From contig NZ_ATAO01000101.1 in the NCBI RefSeq assembly GCF_000455825.1, forward strand, positions 124,001-188,000: 64,000 nucleotides of DNA, in the 5' to 3' direction. The position numbers and the translations under genes are program-made. This stretch comes from Microbacterium maritypicum MF109. Lineage in GTDB: Bacteria > Actinomycetota > Actinomycetes > Actinomycetales > Microbacteriaceae. How positions within the stretch are numbered: the first letter of the stretch is position 1; the number at the start of each line of letters is the position of its first letter. Of this stretch, positions 43,502-54,667 are shown in pieces. Under the pieces are notes generated by a model that was not told where the DNA came from, did not search any database, and saw only the letters and a program-made list of their open reading frames with translations.

Positions 43502-43816
43502 CTACGCTCCGGCGCGGGCCGCGCGCTTCTCCTCCTGGAAGACCCGGATCGCCTCGTACCGCTCAGCGGATCGGGCCCGCCTCTTCGCCGCTTCGTCTTC
43601 GCGATTCTTCGGCGGCGCCGTGGTGACGAGCTCGCTCAGGAGCCGGCTGACGACCACGGCGATCTCACCGACGGCGCTGTCGAACGCCGGCTGGTTGGCT
43701 CTCGACGGGGTCGTGGTCCCGGCGATCTTGCGCACGAACTGCAGGGCGGCGTCGTGGCATTCCTCATCGGTCGCTGCGGGTTCGAGGTTGTTCAACGGGA
43801 CGATGTTCCGACACAT
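43502..43816 (-). CDS. DUF2277-family protein
   Basis: 104 residues. The N-terminus 'MCRNIVPLNNLEPAATDEE' followed by 'CHDAALQFVRKIAG' is the DUF2277 signature, a small actinobacterial/proteobacterial family of unknown function whose first residues 'MCRNI' are strikingly conserved. The C-terminal ~30 residues are charged and helical ('EDEAAKRRARSAERYEAIR'). It is on the same strand as the REC/PIG-L operon, 143 bases upstream of it, so it need not be part of that operon. Confidence 0.82.
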   Translation of the reverse strand: MCRNIVPLNNLEPAATDEECHDAALQFVRKIAGTTTPSRANQPAFDSAVGEIAVVVSRLLSELVTTAPPKNREDEAAKRRARSAERYEAIRVFQEEKRAARAGA

Positions 43817-43969
43817 ACCGGAACGCTACGCCGCCCCGCACGCAGACGGAAGAGGCCGACCGGAGGTCCACGGCGCGGAGGGGATGGTGCGGTCGTGGGG
43901 CGGTCGCTACGCTCGGGGGCAACCGGGACCGCCCGTGCGTTCCCTCCCGCCTCGTCGACAGGAAAGCAC

Positions 43970-44434
43970 ATGACCAACCCCCCGTTCCCCGAACCGCCAG
44001 CGCCCGACTCCTCGAACCCGGTGCCGCCGCCGGCAGCCGCCCCCACTCCGCCTCCGCCCGCCTCGGCACCGACCTGGGATACCGCTCCGGGCGCGGCACC
44101 CGCCTCCGGATACCCGGCTCCCGCAGCACCCGCGTATCCGCAGCCGGAACCGACCCCTCCTGGACGCGTGCTGTCCATCATCGGCCTCGTCCTCGCGTTC
44201 GTGGCTGCACCGATCGGCCTCATCCTGAGCATCGTCGCCGTCGTGAAGCTCGGCAAGGCGGGGCAGCCGAAGGGACTCGCGATCGCCGGCATCATCATCG
44301 GCGCGATCCTGACCATCGCCGGCATCATCGGGATCATCCTGTTCGCGACGGTCATCGCCGGCCTCATCGGCATGTGTGCCGAGCTGGGCACCGGCGTATG
44401 GGAGGTCGACGGCGTCACCTACCGGTGCGGCTGA
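43970..44434 (+). CDS. DUF4190-type membrane protein
   Basis: 154 residues. A Pro/Ala-rich, probably disordered N-terminal ~65 residues precedes two hydrophobic hairpin helices, 'VLSIIGLVLAFVAAPIGLILSIVAVVKLGKAG' split at Ala-Pro and 'GLAIAGIIIGAILTIAGIIGIIL', the DUF4190 pattern, then a short tail with two cysteines. Function unknown. ATG 43970 follows GGAAAG. A perfect 19-base-pair terminator follows. Confidence 0.75.
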   Translation: MTNPPFPEPPAPDSSNPVPPPAAAPTPPPPASAPTWDTAPGAAPASGYPAPAAPAYPQPEPTPPGRVLSIIGLVLAFVAAPIGLILSIVAVVKLGKAGQPKGLAIAGIIIGAILTIAGIIGIILFATVIAGLIGMCAELGTGVWEVDGVTYRCG

Positions 44435-44452
44435 GCCACCCCCGACGAGAAG

Positions 44453-44493
44453 ACGAGAGGGACCGGATGCGACACGCATCCGGTCCCTCTCGT
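44453..44493. terminator. Strong bidirectional terminator, 19-bp stem
   Basis: A perfect 19-base stem with an ACA loop, arms 44453-44471 and 44475-44493, core CCGGATGCG/CGCATCCGG. It separates the convergent DUF4190 gene and guaB. Confidence 0.85.
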
Positions 44494-44505
44494 CGTCTGT
44501 GGCGG

Positions 44506-47609
<3,104 letters not shown>

Positions 47610-47614
47610 TCACC

Positions 47615-48592
47615 ATGGACTTCGGAAGCATCTTCTCGAACACGGCCGTCTACCTGTTCAGCCCGGTCACGATCGCCTACGCCCTCGCGGCGACCGGCCT
47701 CGCCGTGCACTTCGGATACGCGGGTCTGCTCAACTTCGGCATGGCCGCCTTCATGGCCATCGGCGGCTACGGCTACGCCATCTCGGTGCTGAGCTTCGGC
47801 CTGCCCTGGTGGATCGGCATGCTCATCGGTCTGCTCGGCGGCGCGTTCTTCGCCGTCCTCCTGGGCATCCCGACGCTGCGCCTGCGTGCCGACTATCTCG
47901 CGATCGCGACGATCGCGGCCGGTGAGATCGTCCGCCTCCTGTTCACGACGCAGCTGTTCGACGAATGGACCAACAGCGCCGACGGCCTCGCGCAGTACAA
48001 CGGCGGATTCCGCGATGCGAACCCCATCCCCACGGGCACCTACGGGTTCGGCCCCTGGATGTACAGCGCGAACGATCTCTGGAACCGCGTCTTCGGCGTG
48101 ATCGTCCTGGCGGTCGCCATCCTCCTGGTGTGGGCGCTGATGCGCAGCCCGTGGGGTCGTGTGCTCAAGGGCATCCGCGAGGACGAGGACGCGGTGCGCT
48201 CGCTCGGCAAGAACGTCTTCGCCTATAAGATGCAGGCGCTCGTGGTGGGTGGTGTGATCGGCGCCGCGGGCGGGATCATCTTCGTACTCCCCTCCGCGGT
48301 CGTCCCCGGCAGCTACTCGACGTCGCTGACGTTCTTCCTGTGGACCATCCTCCTTCTCGGCGGCGCGGCCACGGTGTTCGGCCCCACGCTGGGAGCGGTG
48401 CTGTTCTGGGTGGTGTTCGCCTTCATGGCCAACCTGCTCCCCTCGATGGCGAAAGCAGGGCTGCTGCCGATGTCCGACAGCCAGGCATCGACGCTGGTGT
48501 TCGTCTTCGTCGGCATCGCGCTCATGCTGCTCGTGATCTTCCGCCCCCAGGGCATCCTCGGCGACAAGAGGGAGATGACCTTTGTCAAATGA
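47615..48592 (+). CDS. livM: Branched-chain amino acid-type ABC permease LivM
   Basis: 325 residues, about nine hydrophobic segments. 'GYAGLLNFGMAAFMAIGGYGYA' and 'LRLRADYLAIATIAAGEIVRLL' are LivM landmarks, and the cytoplasmic loop 'SPWGRVLKGIREDEDAVRSLGKNVFAYKMQALV' contacts the ATPases. It forms the membrane pore with LivH. The start lies six bases after the livH stop; its end overlaps livG by 11 bases. Confidence 0.92.
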   Translation: MDFGSIFSNTAVYLFSPVTIAYALAATGLAVHFGYAGLLNFGMAAFMAIGGYGYAISVLSFGLPWWIGMLIGLLGGAFFAVLLGIPTLRLRADYLAIATIAAGEIVRLLFTTQLFDEWTNSADGLAQYNGGFRDANPIPTGTYGFGPWMYSANDLWNRVFGVIVLAVAILLVWALMRSPWGRVLKGIREDEDAVRSLGKNVFAYKMQALVVGGVIGAAGGIIFVLPSAVVPGSYSTSLTFFLWTILLLGGAATVFGPTLGAVLFWVVFAFMANLLPSMAKAGLLPMSDSQASTLVFVFVGIALMLLVIFRPQGILGDKREMTFVK

Positions 48593-49628
48593 ACTGACCC
48601 CCGAACAGGTCCCCGGCCCCGGCGATGACGCCGCGACGGCTGCGCCGTCCACGGGGAGCATCCGCCGCCCGAAGACGACCGGCCTGACCAAGGGAGAGGT
48701 CAAGCCCGGCGTCGCCAAGGTGGATCCGATCCTCGTCATCGATGCGGTCCAGCGTCGTTTCGGTGGCCTGACCGCCGTCGACGTCGATCACCTCGAAGTG
48801 CCCCGTGGCGCGATCACCGCTCTGATCGGCCCGAACGGCGCGGGCAAGACGACGCTCTTCAACCTGCTCTGCGGATTCGACAAGCCCAACAGCGGCACCT
48901 GGTCGTTCGACGGCACCAGCCTCTCCGGAGTGCCGTCGTTCAAGGTGGCCAGGATGGGGCAGGTGCGCACGTTCCAGCTGACCAAGTCGCTCTCGCTGCT
49001 GACCGTCCTCGAGAACATGAAGCTCGGTGCTCCGCATCAGCGCGGCGAGGGCTTCTGGTCGAGCCTGTTCCCCTTCCTCTGGCGCGCACAGGACACCGAG
49101 ATCGAAGGCAAGGCACGGGAACTGCTGACACGCTTCAAGCTCGACGCCAAGGAGAAGGACTTCGCCGCGTCGCTCTCGGGCGGTCAGCGCAAGCTCCTCG
49201 AGATGGCCAGAGCGCTGATGAGCGATCCGACGCTGGTGATGCTCGACGAGCCGATGGCCGGCGTCAATCCCGCCCTCACACAATCGCTTCTCGACCACAT
49301 CCTCGACTTGAAGGAGCAGGGGATGACCGTGCTCTTCGTCGAGCACGACATGCACATGGTCCGCCACATCGCGGACTGGGTGATCGTGATGGCCGAGGGC
49401 CGCGTCGTCGCGGAAGGGCCTCCCGACGAGGTCATGGAGAACCCGGCGGTCGTCGATGCCTACCTCGGTGCGCATCAGGACCTCGACTTGGGAGCGGTCA
49501 CCGGGCGCATCCCCGTGCTCGAGGACGCCGCGGCGGTCAGACTCCGCGAGAAGATCGAAGCAGAAGCGGAGGCCGAGCTCGAAGCGAGCGATCCGGTCTC
49601 CGGGACCGAGGGGAAGGGCAGCGCATGA
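48582..49628 (+). CDS. livG: Branched-chain amino acid-type ABC ATPase LivG
   Basis: 348 residues, longer than the usual ~255 because of a ~45-residue hydrophilic start and a ~45-residue Glu/Ala-rich tail. Walker A 'GPNGAGKTTLFN', signature 'LSGGQRKLLEMARAL', Walker B 'LVMLDEPMAGVNP', H-loop 'VEHDMHMV'. Start is a TTG at 48582 preceded by GAGGGAG, inside the livM end; no ATG fits as well. It energises transport with LivF. Confidence 0.9.
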   Translation: MSNELTPEQVPGPGDDAATAAPSTGSIRRPKTTGLTKGEVKPGVAKVDPILVIDAVQRRFGGLTAVDVDHLEVPRGAITALIGPNGAGKTTLFNLLCGFDKPNSGTWSFDGTSLSGVPSFKVARMGQVRTFQLTKSLSLLTVLENMKLGAPHQRGEGFWSSLFPFLWRAQDTEIEGKARELLTRFKLDAKEKDFAASLSGGQRKLLEMARALMSDPTLVMLDEPMAGVNPALTQSLLDHILDLKEQGMTVLFVEHDMHMVRHIADWVIVMAEGRVVAEGPPDEVMENPAVVDAYLGAHQDLDLGAVTGRIPVLEDAAAVRLREKIEAEAEAELEASDPVSGTEGKGSA

Positions 49629-50398
49629 GCGCGGAGACGCCGACCAACGCACCGCAGGCCGTGCCGCAGGACGACGTCGTCGTCGAGCTGACCGATGTCC
49701 ATGCCGGATACCTCCCCGGAGTGAACATCCTCAACGGTGCGAACCTCATCGCCCGCCAGGGGGAACTGATCGGGATCATCGGCCCGAACGGCGCCGGCAA
49801 GTCGACCCTGCTGAAGGCCATCTTCGGTCTGGTGAACGTACGCAGCGGCGACATCACGGTGAAGGGCGAGAGCATCGTGGGCCTGAAAGCCGACAAGCTC
49901 GTCCGGCGCGGGGTCGCCTTCGTTCCGCAGACGAACAACGTCTTCCCCTCTCTCTCGATCGAGGAGAACCTGCAGATGGGGCTCTACCAGAACCCCAAGA
50001 TCTACACGGAGCGGCTCGAATTCGTGACCGGCATCTTCGCCGAGTTGGGAAAGCGGCTCAAGCAGCGCGCAGGCTCCCTCTCCGGCGGCGAGCGGCAGAT
50101 GGTCGCGATGTCGCGCGCGCTGATGATGGACCCGTCGGTTCTGCTGCTCGACGAGCCGTCGGCAGGTCTCTCCCCCGTGCGTCAGGATGACGCGTTCATC
50201 CGGGTGTCCGACATCAACAAGGCCGGCGTCACGACGATCATGGTGGAGCAGAACGCCCGACGCTGCCTGCAGATCTGCGACCGCGGGTATGTGCTCGACC
50301 AGGGCAAGGATGCCCACGAGGGCACCGGTCGGGATCTGCTGAACGACCCGAAGGTGATCGGTCTCTACCTCGGAACGCTCGGCACCGACGCGGCCTGA
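49625..50398 (+). CDS. livF: Branched-chain amino acid-type ABC ATPase LivF
   Basis: 257 residues. Walker A 'GPNGAGKSTLLKAIFG', 'AFVPQTNNVFPSLSIEENLQMG', signature 'LSGGERQMVAMSRALMM', Walker B 'VLLLDEPSAGLSP' and switch 'VEQNARR' are all standard for LivF. The ATG overlaps the livG stop by four bases. A hairpin terminator ends the operon before the convergent livJ gene. Confidence 0.93.
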   Translation: MSAETPTNAPQAVPQDDVVVELTDVHAGYLPGVNILNGANLIARQGELIGIIGPNGAGKSTLLKAIFGLVNVRSGDITVKGESIVGLKADKLVRRGVAFVPQTNNVFPSLSIEENLQMGLYQNPKIYTERLEFVTGIFAELGKRLKQRAGSLSGGERQMVAMSRALMMDPSVLLLDEPSAGLSPVRQDDAFIRVSDINKAGVTTIMVEQNARRCLQICDRGYVLDQGKDAHEGTGRDLLNDPKVIGLYLGTLGTDAA

Positions 50399-50445
50399 AC
50401 CGCCGACGCCGACGCGGCGACACCACGACAGGACATCACACGACA

Positions 50446-50472
50446 AAGGCCCCGGATCGGATCCGGGGCCTT
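50446..50472. terminator. Bidirectional terminator between livF and livJ
   Basis: AAGGCCCCGGATC and GATCCGGGGCCTT are perfect inverted arms around one G; in RNA the loop would open a few pairs. It is followed by TTCGTC on the + strand. Confidence 0.75.
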
Positions 50473-50490
50473 CGTCATGTGATCGTCTGA

Positions 50491-51747
50491 TCAGTTGGTG
50501 CGGGTGATCATGTTGTCGGCACCGTACTTGTAGATGCCGATCGATGCGCCCTGCGGGTCGCCGGCCTCATCGAAGGTGATGTCGCCGGAGTAGCCGTCGT
50601 AGTCGGCCGTGCCGCCGTCGTTGATGATCTTGGCGCACTCGGCGAAACTGGTGCACTTCTTGCCGTCGCCGGAACCGCCCGAGACCTCCTGCATCTTGGC
50701 CGCGATGTCCGCGCCCTCGGTGGAGCCCGCCGCCAGCGACGCCAGAGCCACGAGGATGACGGCGTCGTATGCCTCAGCCGCGTAGGTGAAGTCCTTGACC
50801 TCGGGGTTGCCCTCGCCGGTCCAGTAGTCCTGCAGACGCGAGGTGAAGTCATCCGCGAGCGCAGGACCGGCCTTGGTTCCCTGCGCGCCCTCGAGCGAGA
50901 CCGGGATCTCCGTGCCGTAGTCGGACAGGTTGCCGTCGACCATGTAGAACTTGTCGGCCGAGATGCCGGCGTTCACCAGCAGCGGTGCGATGGTCTTGAA
51001 CTGGTCGAACGACACGATCGCGACCGCGTCGGGGTTCTGCGCCTTGATCGACTCGACCTGCGCGTCGAACTGCGCGTCGCCCACGTTGAACGAGACCGAC
51101 TCGACGACCTCGCCGCCGGTGCTCTCGAACGTCTTCGTGATGGCGTCGTTGAGGCCGGTGCCGTACGCGTCGTTCTGGTAGATGATGCCGAGCGTCTTCG
51201 CGCCGTCCTCGGCGATCAGGTTGCCGAGCACCTCGCCCTGCAGCAGGTCACTGGGGGCGGTGCGGAAGTACAGGCCGTTGTCATCCCACGTGGTGAAGTC
51301 GGGCGACGTGTTCGACGCCGAGATCTGCAGGATGCCTGCGCTCACGTTGCCGTCGAGGATGAGCTTGGAGACGCCCGACGCCGCGGCGCCGACGATGGCG
51401 GAGACGCCCGCGCCCTGCAGCTTGGTGATCGACGTCTCGTAGGCCTTGGTGTCGGTGTCGCCCTCGTCTTCGGCCGTCAGGTCGATCGTGACGCCGGCGG
51501 CGGCGTCGTTGACCTCCTGGACGGCGAGCCCGACACCGGACTCCATGGGCGGGCCGAGGAACGCCAGCGAACCCGTCTGCGGAAGCAGCGAACCGAGCTT
51601 GAGCGTCAGATCGGCGGCGGGCTTGTCGCTGCCGCCGCTCTCCGAGCTCGGAGTGCTGCTGCAGCCGGCGATGACGATGGCGGATGCACTGATCAGTGCG
51701 ATCCCGGCGAAGACCTTCGCTGTGCGCGAGCCCTTCAATGCGTTCAT
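50491..51747 (-). CDS. livJ: Branched-chain amino acid-type ABC substrate-binding lipoprotein
   Basis: 418 residues. A signal peptide with lipobox 'IVIAGC' puts the mature N-terminus at Cys28, followed by a Ser/Gly linker and a type I periplasmic-binding fold ('LKLGSLLPQTGSLAFLGPP', 'AIVGAAASGVSKL', 'LGIIYQNDAYGTG', 'FTYAAEAYDAVI'). It should capture the substrate for LivHMGF, whose genes converge on it. The substrate (branched-chain amino acids, urea, amides or other) is not resolved. AAGGGAG precedes ATG 51747; a perfect 16-base palindrome lies just upstream. Confidence 0.92.
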   Translation of the reverse strand: MNALKGSRTAKVFAGIALISASAIVIAGCSSTPSSESGGSDKPAADLTLKLGSLLPQTGSLAFLGPPMESGVGLAVQEVNDAAAGVTIDLTAEDEGDTDTKAYETSITKLQGAGVSAIVGAAASGVSKLILDGNVSAGILQISASNTSPDFTTWDDNGLYFRTAPSDLLQGEVLGNLIAEDGAKTLGIIYQNDAYGTGLNDAITKTFESTGGEVVESVSFNVGDAQFDAQVESIKAQNPDAVAIVSFDQFKTIAPLLVNAGISADKFYMVDGNLSDYGTEIPVSLEGAQGTKAGPALADDFTSRLQDYWTGEGNPEVKDFTYAAEAYDAVILVALASLAAGSTEGADIAAKMQEVSGGSGDGKKCTSFAECAKIINDGGTADYDGYSGDITFDEAGDPQGASIGIYKYGADNMITRTN

Positions 51748-51773
51748 GATGCTCCCTTGCGTAACTGAACGTG

Positions 51774-51789
51774 GATTGTGGCCACAATC
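51774..51789. promoter_or_regulatory. Perfect 16-base palindrome upstream of livJ
   Basis: GATTGTGG/CCACAATC without spacer, 27-42 bases before the livJ start. Position and symmetry suit a repressor operator near the transcription start. No second copy was seen upstream of livH. Confidence 0.55.
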
Positions 51790-51891
51790 GGGTGCTCTAA
51801 CACTAGGGCGTGAGTCCCGCGCACAGGGGTCGCAAGTATCTCGGTGCGTTAACGATCCGACACCCGGTCCCTCGGCGGATGAATCCGGGGA

Positions 51892-52821
51892 TCAGGCGGG
51901 TTCGGCCCGGGGAATCCTGCGCCCCCGACGCGCGGCGAGCAGCAGGTCGACGATGAAGACGCCGATCGCGATCCACACGATGATGAAGCCCGCCCAGCGT
52001 TCGGCCGGCATCGGCTCATGCAGCACCAGGACGCCGATGAGGAACTGCATCACGGGGGTGATGAACTGGATCATGCCGATCACGGTGAGGTTGATGCGTC
52101 GGGTCCCCGCGGCGAAGAGCAGCAGCGGGACGGCCGTGGCGACACCGGCGAAGGCCAGCAGCAGCGCGTGCGCCCAACCGTTCGTCCCCATCGTGATCCC
52201 CGTGGTCTGTGCGACGACGATCAGCTGCACCACCGCGATGGGGATCAGCCAGAACGACTCCAGTGTCAGACCGCTGACCGCATCGACGGCAGGGCCGATC
52301 TTCTTCTTGATGAGTCCGTAGACCCCGAAGGACGCGGTGAGTGACAGCGCGATCCACGGGAACTCCCCGTAGGCGACGACGATCACGACGACGGCGATCG
52401 CGGCGATGCCGATCGCCGCCCACTGCAATCGGCGGATGCGCTCCTTCAGCACGAAGACGCCGAGCAGGACGGTCGTGATCGGGTTGATGAAGTAGCCCAG
52501 ACTCGTCTCGACGACGTTGCCGCTGAGGGTTCCGATCAGGAACACCTGCCAGTTGACGTAGATCAGCAGCCCCGCGAGCGCCGTCCAGCCCAGCAGCCGG
52601 GGTTGCCGGATGATGACGCCGAACGCCGCCCAGCCACGCATGACCGTGAGCAGCAGGAGGCAGAAGACGAACGACAGCAGGACGCGCCAGGCGACGACCT
52701 CCCACGGCCCCGTCGGAACCAGGAGGAGGAAGTAGAGGGGAAGCACACCCCAGAGGAGGTAGGCCCCACCGGCGTAGGCGACGCCGGCGGTCTGCGCGGC
52801 GCGGGTGGTCTGTGGTGGCAC
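51892..52821 (-). CDS. rarD: RarD/EamA-family transporter
   Basis: 309 residues with ten hydrophobic segments in two EamA repeats. RarD landmarks include 'YAGGAYLLWGVLPLYFLLL' at the N-terminus, 'YVNWQVFLIGTLSGNVVETSLGYFINPI' and 'LTASFGVYGLIKKKIG'. RarD-type proteins of the drug/metabolite transporter superfamily are probable exporters; the substrate is unknown and the chloramphenicol link of the name is weak. It lies downstream of groES but is separated by a strong terminator. Confidence 0.88.
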   Translation of the reverse strand: MPPQTTRAAQTAGVAYAGGAYLLWGVLPLYFLLLVPTGPWEVVAWRVLLSFVFCLLLLTVMRGWAAFGVIIRQPRLLGWTALAGLLIYVNWQVFLIGTLSGNVVETSLGYFINPITTVLLGVFVLKERIRRLQWAAIGIAAIAVVVIVVAYGEFPWIALSLTASFGVYGLIKKKIGPAVDAVSGLTLESFWLIPIAVVQLIVVAQTTGITMGTNGWAHALLLAFAGVATAVPLLLFAAGTRRINLTVIGMIQFITPVMQFLIGVLVLHEPMPAERWAGFIIVWIAIGVFIVDLLLAARRGRRIPRAEPA

Positions 52822-52915
52822 CGCACAACCCTATGCCCGCGGCGGCGTCGCGAACCGCGCCGCCGGCCCGTCGATCGCAGTTCGGCAGGAATCGGACGCT
52901 CGCTGGCGGATGCAG

Positions 52916-52950
52916 AAGGGGCCCGGATGCGATACGCATCCGGGCCCCTT
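52916..52950 (-). terminator. Terminator after groES, 16-bp stem
   Basis: A perfect 16-base stem with an ATA loop (arms 52916-52931 and 52935-52950), core CCCGGATGCG/CGCATCCGGG, which is nearly the same core as at 44453. It insulates groES from rarD. Confidence 0.8.
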
Positions 52951-52999
52951 CGATGGCCTTGCCCGCCCCTCAGGAGAGACGGGAATCAGGTTCCGCAGA

Positions 53000-53296
53000 T
53001 CAGCGGACGACGACCGCCAGGACGTCGCGAGCCGACAGGACGAGGAACTCGTCTGCGCCGAACTTCACCTCGGTGCCGCCGTACTTGCTGTAGAGCACGC
53101 GGTCGCCGACAGCGACGTCGAGCGGAACACGGTTGCCGTTGTCGTCGATGCGGCCGGGGCCGACCGCCACGACCTCGCCCTCCTGGGGCTTCTCCTTGGC
53201 GGTGTCGGGGATGACCAGGCCACTCGCGGTGGTCTGCTCGGCCTCGACCTGCTTGATGACGATGCGGTCCTCGAGCGGCTTGATGGAAACCGACAC
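53000..53296 (-). CDS. groES: Co-chaperonin GroES (Hsp10)
   Basis: 98 residues, the full Cpn10 length. '[27 protein letters not shown]' includes the mobile loop region that binds GroEL, and '[15 protein letters not shown]' and the final 'LAVVVR' are conserved. It caps the GroEL folding chamber. No groEL gene follows: a terminator and rarD do, so the chaperonin partner must be elsewhere. Two CIRCE-type operators upstream point to HrcA control. Confidence 0.96.
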   Translation of the reverse strand: MSVSIKPLEDRIVIKQVEAEQTTASGLVIPDTAKEKPQEGEVVAVGPGRIDDNGNRVPLDVAVGDRVLYSKYGGTEVKFGADEFLVLSARDVLAVVVR

Positions 53297-53336
53297 GGTC
53301 TACCTCTTCTTTCTTGACGCTGACACGAAAGACTTG

Positions 53337-53363
53337 TTCGCACTCTCAACCCGAGAGTGCTAA
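53337..53363 (-). promoter_or_regulatory. CIRCE element 1 (HrcA operator) of groES
   Basis: TTCGCACTC-N9-GAGTGCTAA on the + strand, one mismatch from TTAGCACTC-N9-GAGTGCTAA. It lies 41-67 bases before the groES start, at the predicted transcription start. Confidence 0.9.
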
Positions 53364-53366
53364 TCC

Positions 53367-53396
53367 AGTCTAGGCGCTCGGCTGGCACTCACGCAA
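53367..53396 (-). promoter_or_regulatory. groES core promoter
   Basis: On the minus strand TTGCGT (53396-53391), an 18-base spacer and TAGACT (53372-53367). The -35 box falls in the spacer of the second CIRCE-like repeat and the start point in the first. Confidence 0.5.
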
Positions 53397-53408
53397 TGCG
53401 AGTGCCAG
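53382..53408. promoter_or_regulatory. CIRCE-like element 2
   Basis: CTGGCACTC-N9-GAGTGCCAG, a perfect nine-base inverted repeat with the nine-base CIRCE spacer; the inner GCACTC/GAGTGC matches the consensus. It lies between groES and the divergent methyltransferase gene. Confidence 0.7.
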
Positions 53409-53442
53409 TGCGCGCCGCAGTTCGACGACTCGCACGGGCAAT

Positions 53443-53448
53443 TAGGCT
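53443..53448 (+). promoter_or_regulatory. -10 box of the THUMP-like methyltransferase gene, leaderless type
   Basis: TAGGCT six bases before the GTG at 53455. Confidence 0.45.
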
Positions 53449-53454
53449 GAGCGG

Positions 53455-54660
53455 GTGGAGATGTCCGAGCTGCGCGCCCTGCTGACCCCCGCCGGTCTCG
53501 AACTGCTCGACGCGGTCGGGCCCATCGAATCGACCGCCGATGTCGCCCGCACCATCTCGCGGCTGCGCGCGGGCGGCCACTCCCCCGAGCTGGTCTCCGC
53601 CGTCGTCGGCCAGGCCCGCCTGCGCTCCAGGGCCACCGCGAAGTTCGGGCCCTTCGCCGCACGCATGCTGTTCACCCGCGCGGGGCTGGAGCAGGCGACG
53701 AGGCTGGGCGTCGCAGCCCGGCATGCGCAGCGGATCCGTCACGCCGGTTTCACCCGTGTCGCCGACCTCGGCTGCGGAATCGGCGGTGACGCCCTGGCCT
53801 TCGCCGGCGCCGGACTCGATGTGCGCGCCGTCGATGCCGACGACGTGACCTCGGCGATCGCCGCCTACAACCTGGCCCCGTTCGGCGACAGCGCGGTCGT
53901 CGACCATCGCACGGCCGAAGACGCCTTCTCGTCGCTGGACCCGGGGAGCGCGGTCTGGATGGACCCGGCCAGACGCACTTCGGGTCACAGCGAGACCCGA
54001 CGCGTCTCGGCCGACGACTACTCCCCCTCGCTGGACTGGGCATTCGAGGTGGCGGCTCACCATCCGACCGGTATCAAGCTCGGACCGGCACACGACCGCG
54101 ACGCTCTGCCGGTCGACGCCGAGGCGCAGTGGGTCAGCGCCGACGGCAGCGTGGTCGAACTGGTCGTCTGGAGCGGCGCGCTCGCCCGGGAAGGGGTGCG
54201 GCGGGCGGCCCTCGTGATCCGCGACGAGCGCTCGCACGAGCTGACGGCGCCGGCGGACGCCCCCGATGAACCCGTGCGCGAGCTCGGCGCGTTCGTGCAC
54301 GAACCGGACGGCGCCGTGATCCGTGCGCGGCTGATCGGCGAGGTCGCCCGGAGCCTGGAGGCGGGGATGCTCGACGAGCACATCGCCTATCTGACCTCCG
54401 ACGCGGCGTTGACGAGTCCTTTCGTGCAGTCCTTCCGGGTGCGCGAGACCCTCCCGGCCCACCCCAAGGCGATCAACGCCGCCCTGCAGGCGCAGGGCAT
54501 CGGGCGCCTGGAGATCAAGAAGCGCGGAGTCGACGTGGATCCCGCCGCTTTCCGCAAGAAGCTCACGCTGCGTGGGGATCAGGAGGCGACACTCATCCTG
54601 GCCCGCATCGGCGATCAGCGCCGCGCGATCCTCGCCGACCGGGTGCCCGCAGCGAACTGA
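53455..54660 (+). CDS. Class I SAM-dependent methyltransferase with C-terminal THUMP-like domain
   Basis: 401 residues. The SAM-binding site 'VADLGCGIGGDALAFAGAGL' with acidic 'VRAVDADD' gives a Rossmann methyltransferase core (~60-230). The C-terminal ~80 residues, with 'HPKAINAALQAQGIGRLEIKKRGVDVDPAAFRK', match the THUMP-like domain found at the end of this actinobacterial family and suggest an RNA substrate. Target unknown. Start GTG 53455 fits a leaderless promoter; ATG 53461 is an alternative. It is divergent from groES, with CIRCE-like element 2 between them. Confidence 0.85.
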   Translation: MEMSELRALLTPAGLELLDAVGPIESTADVARTISRLRAGGHSPELVSAVVGQARLRSRATAKFGPFAARMLFTRAGLEQATRLGVAARHAQRIRHAGFTRVADLGCGIGGDALAFAGAGLDVRAVDADDVTSAIAAYNLAPFGDSAVVDHRTAEDAFSSLDPGSAVWMDPARRTSGHSETRRVSADDYSPSLDWAFEVAAHHPTGIKLGPAHDRDALPVDAEAQWVSADGSVVELVVWSGALAREGVRRAALVIRDERSHELTAPADAPDEPVRELGAFVHEPDGAVIRARLIGEVARSLEAGMLDEHIAYLTSDAALTSPFVQSFRVRETLPAHPKAINAALQAQGIGRLEIKKRGVDVDPAAFRKKLTLRGDQEATLILARIGDQRRAILADRVPAAN

Positions 54661-54667
54661 CCCCCGC

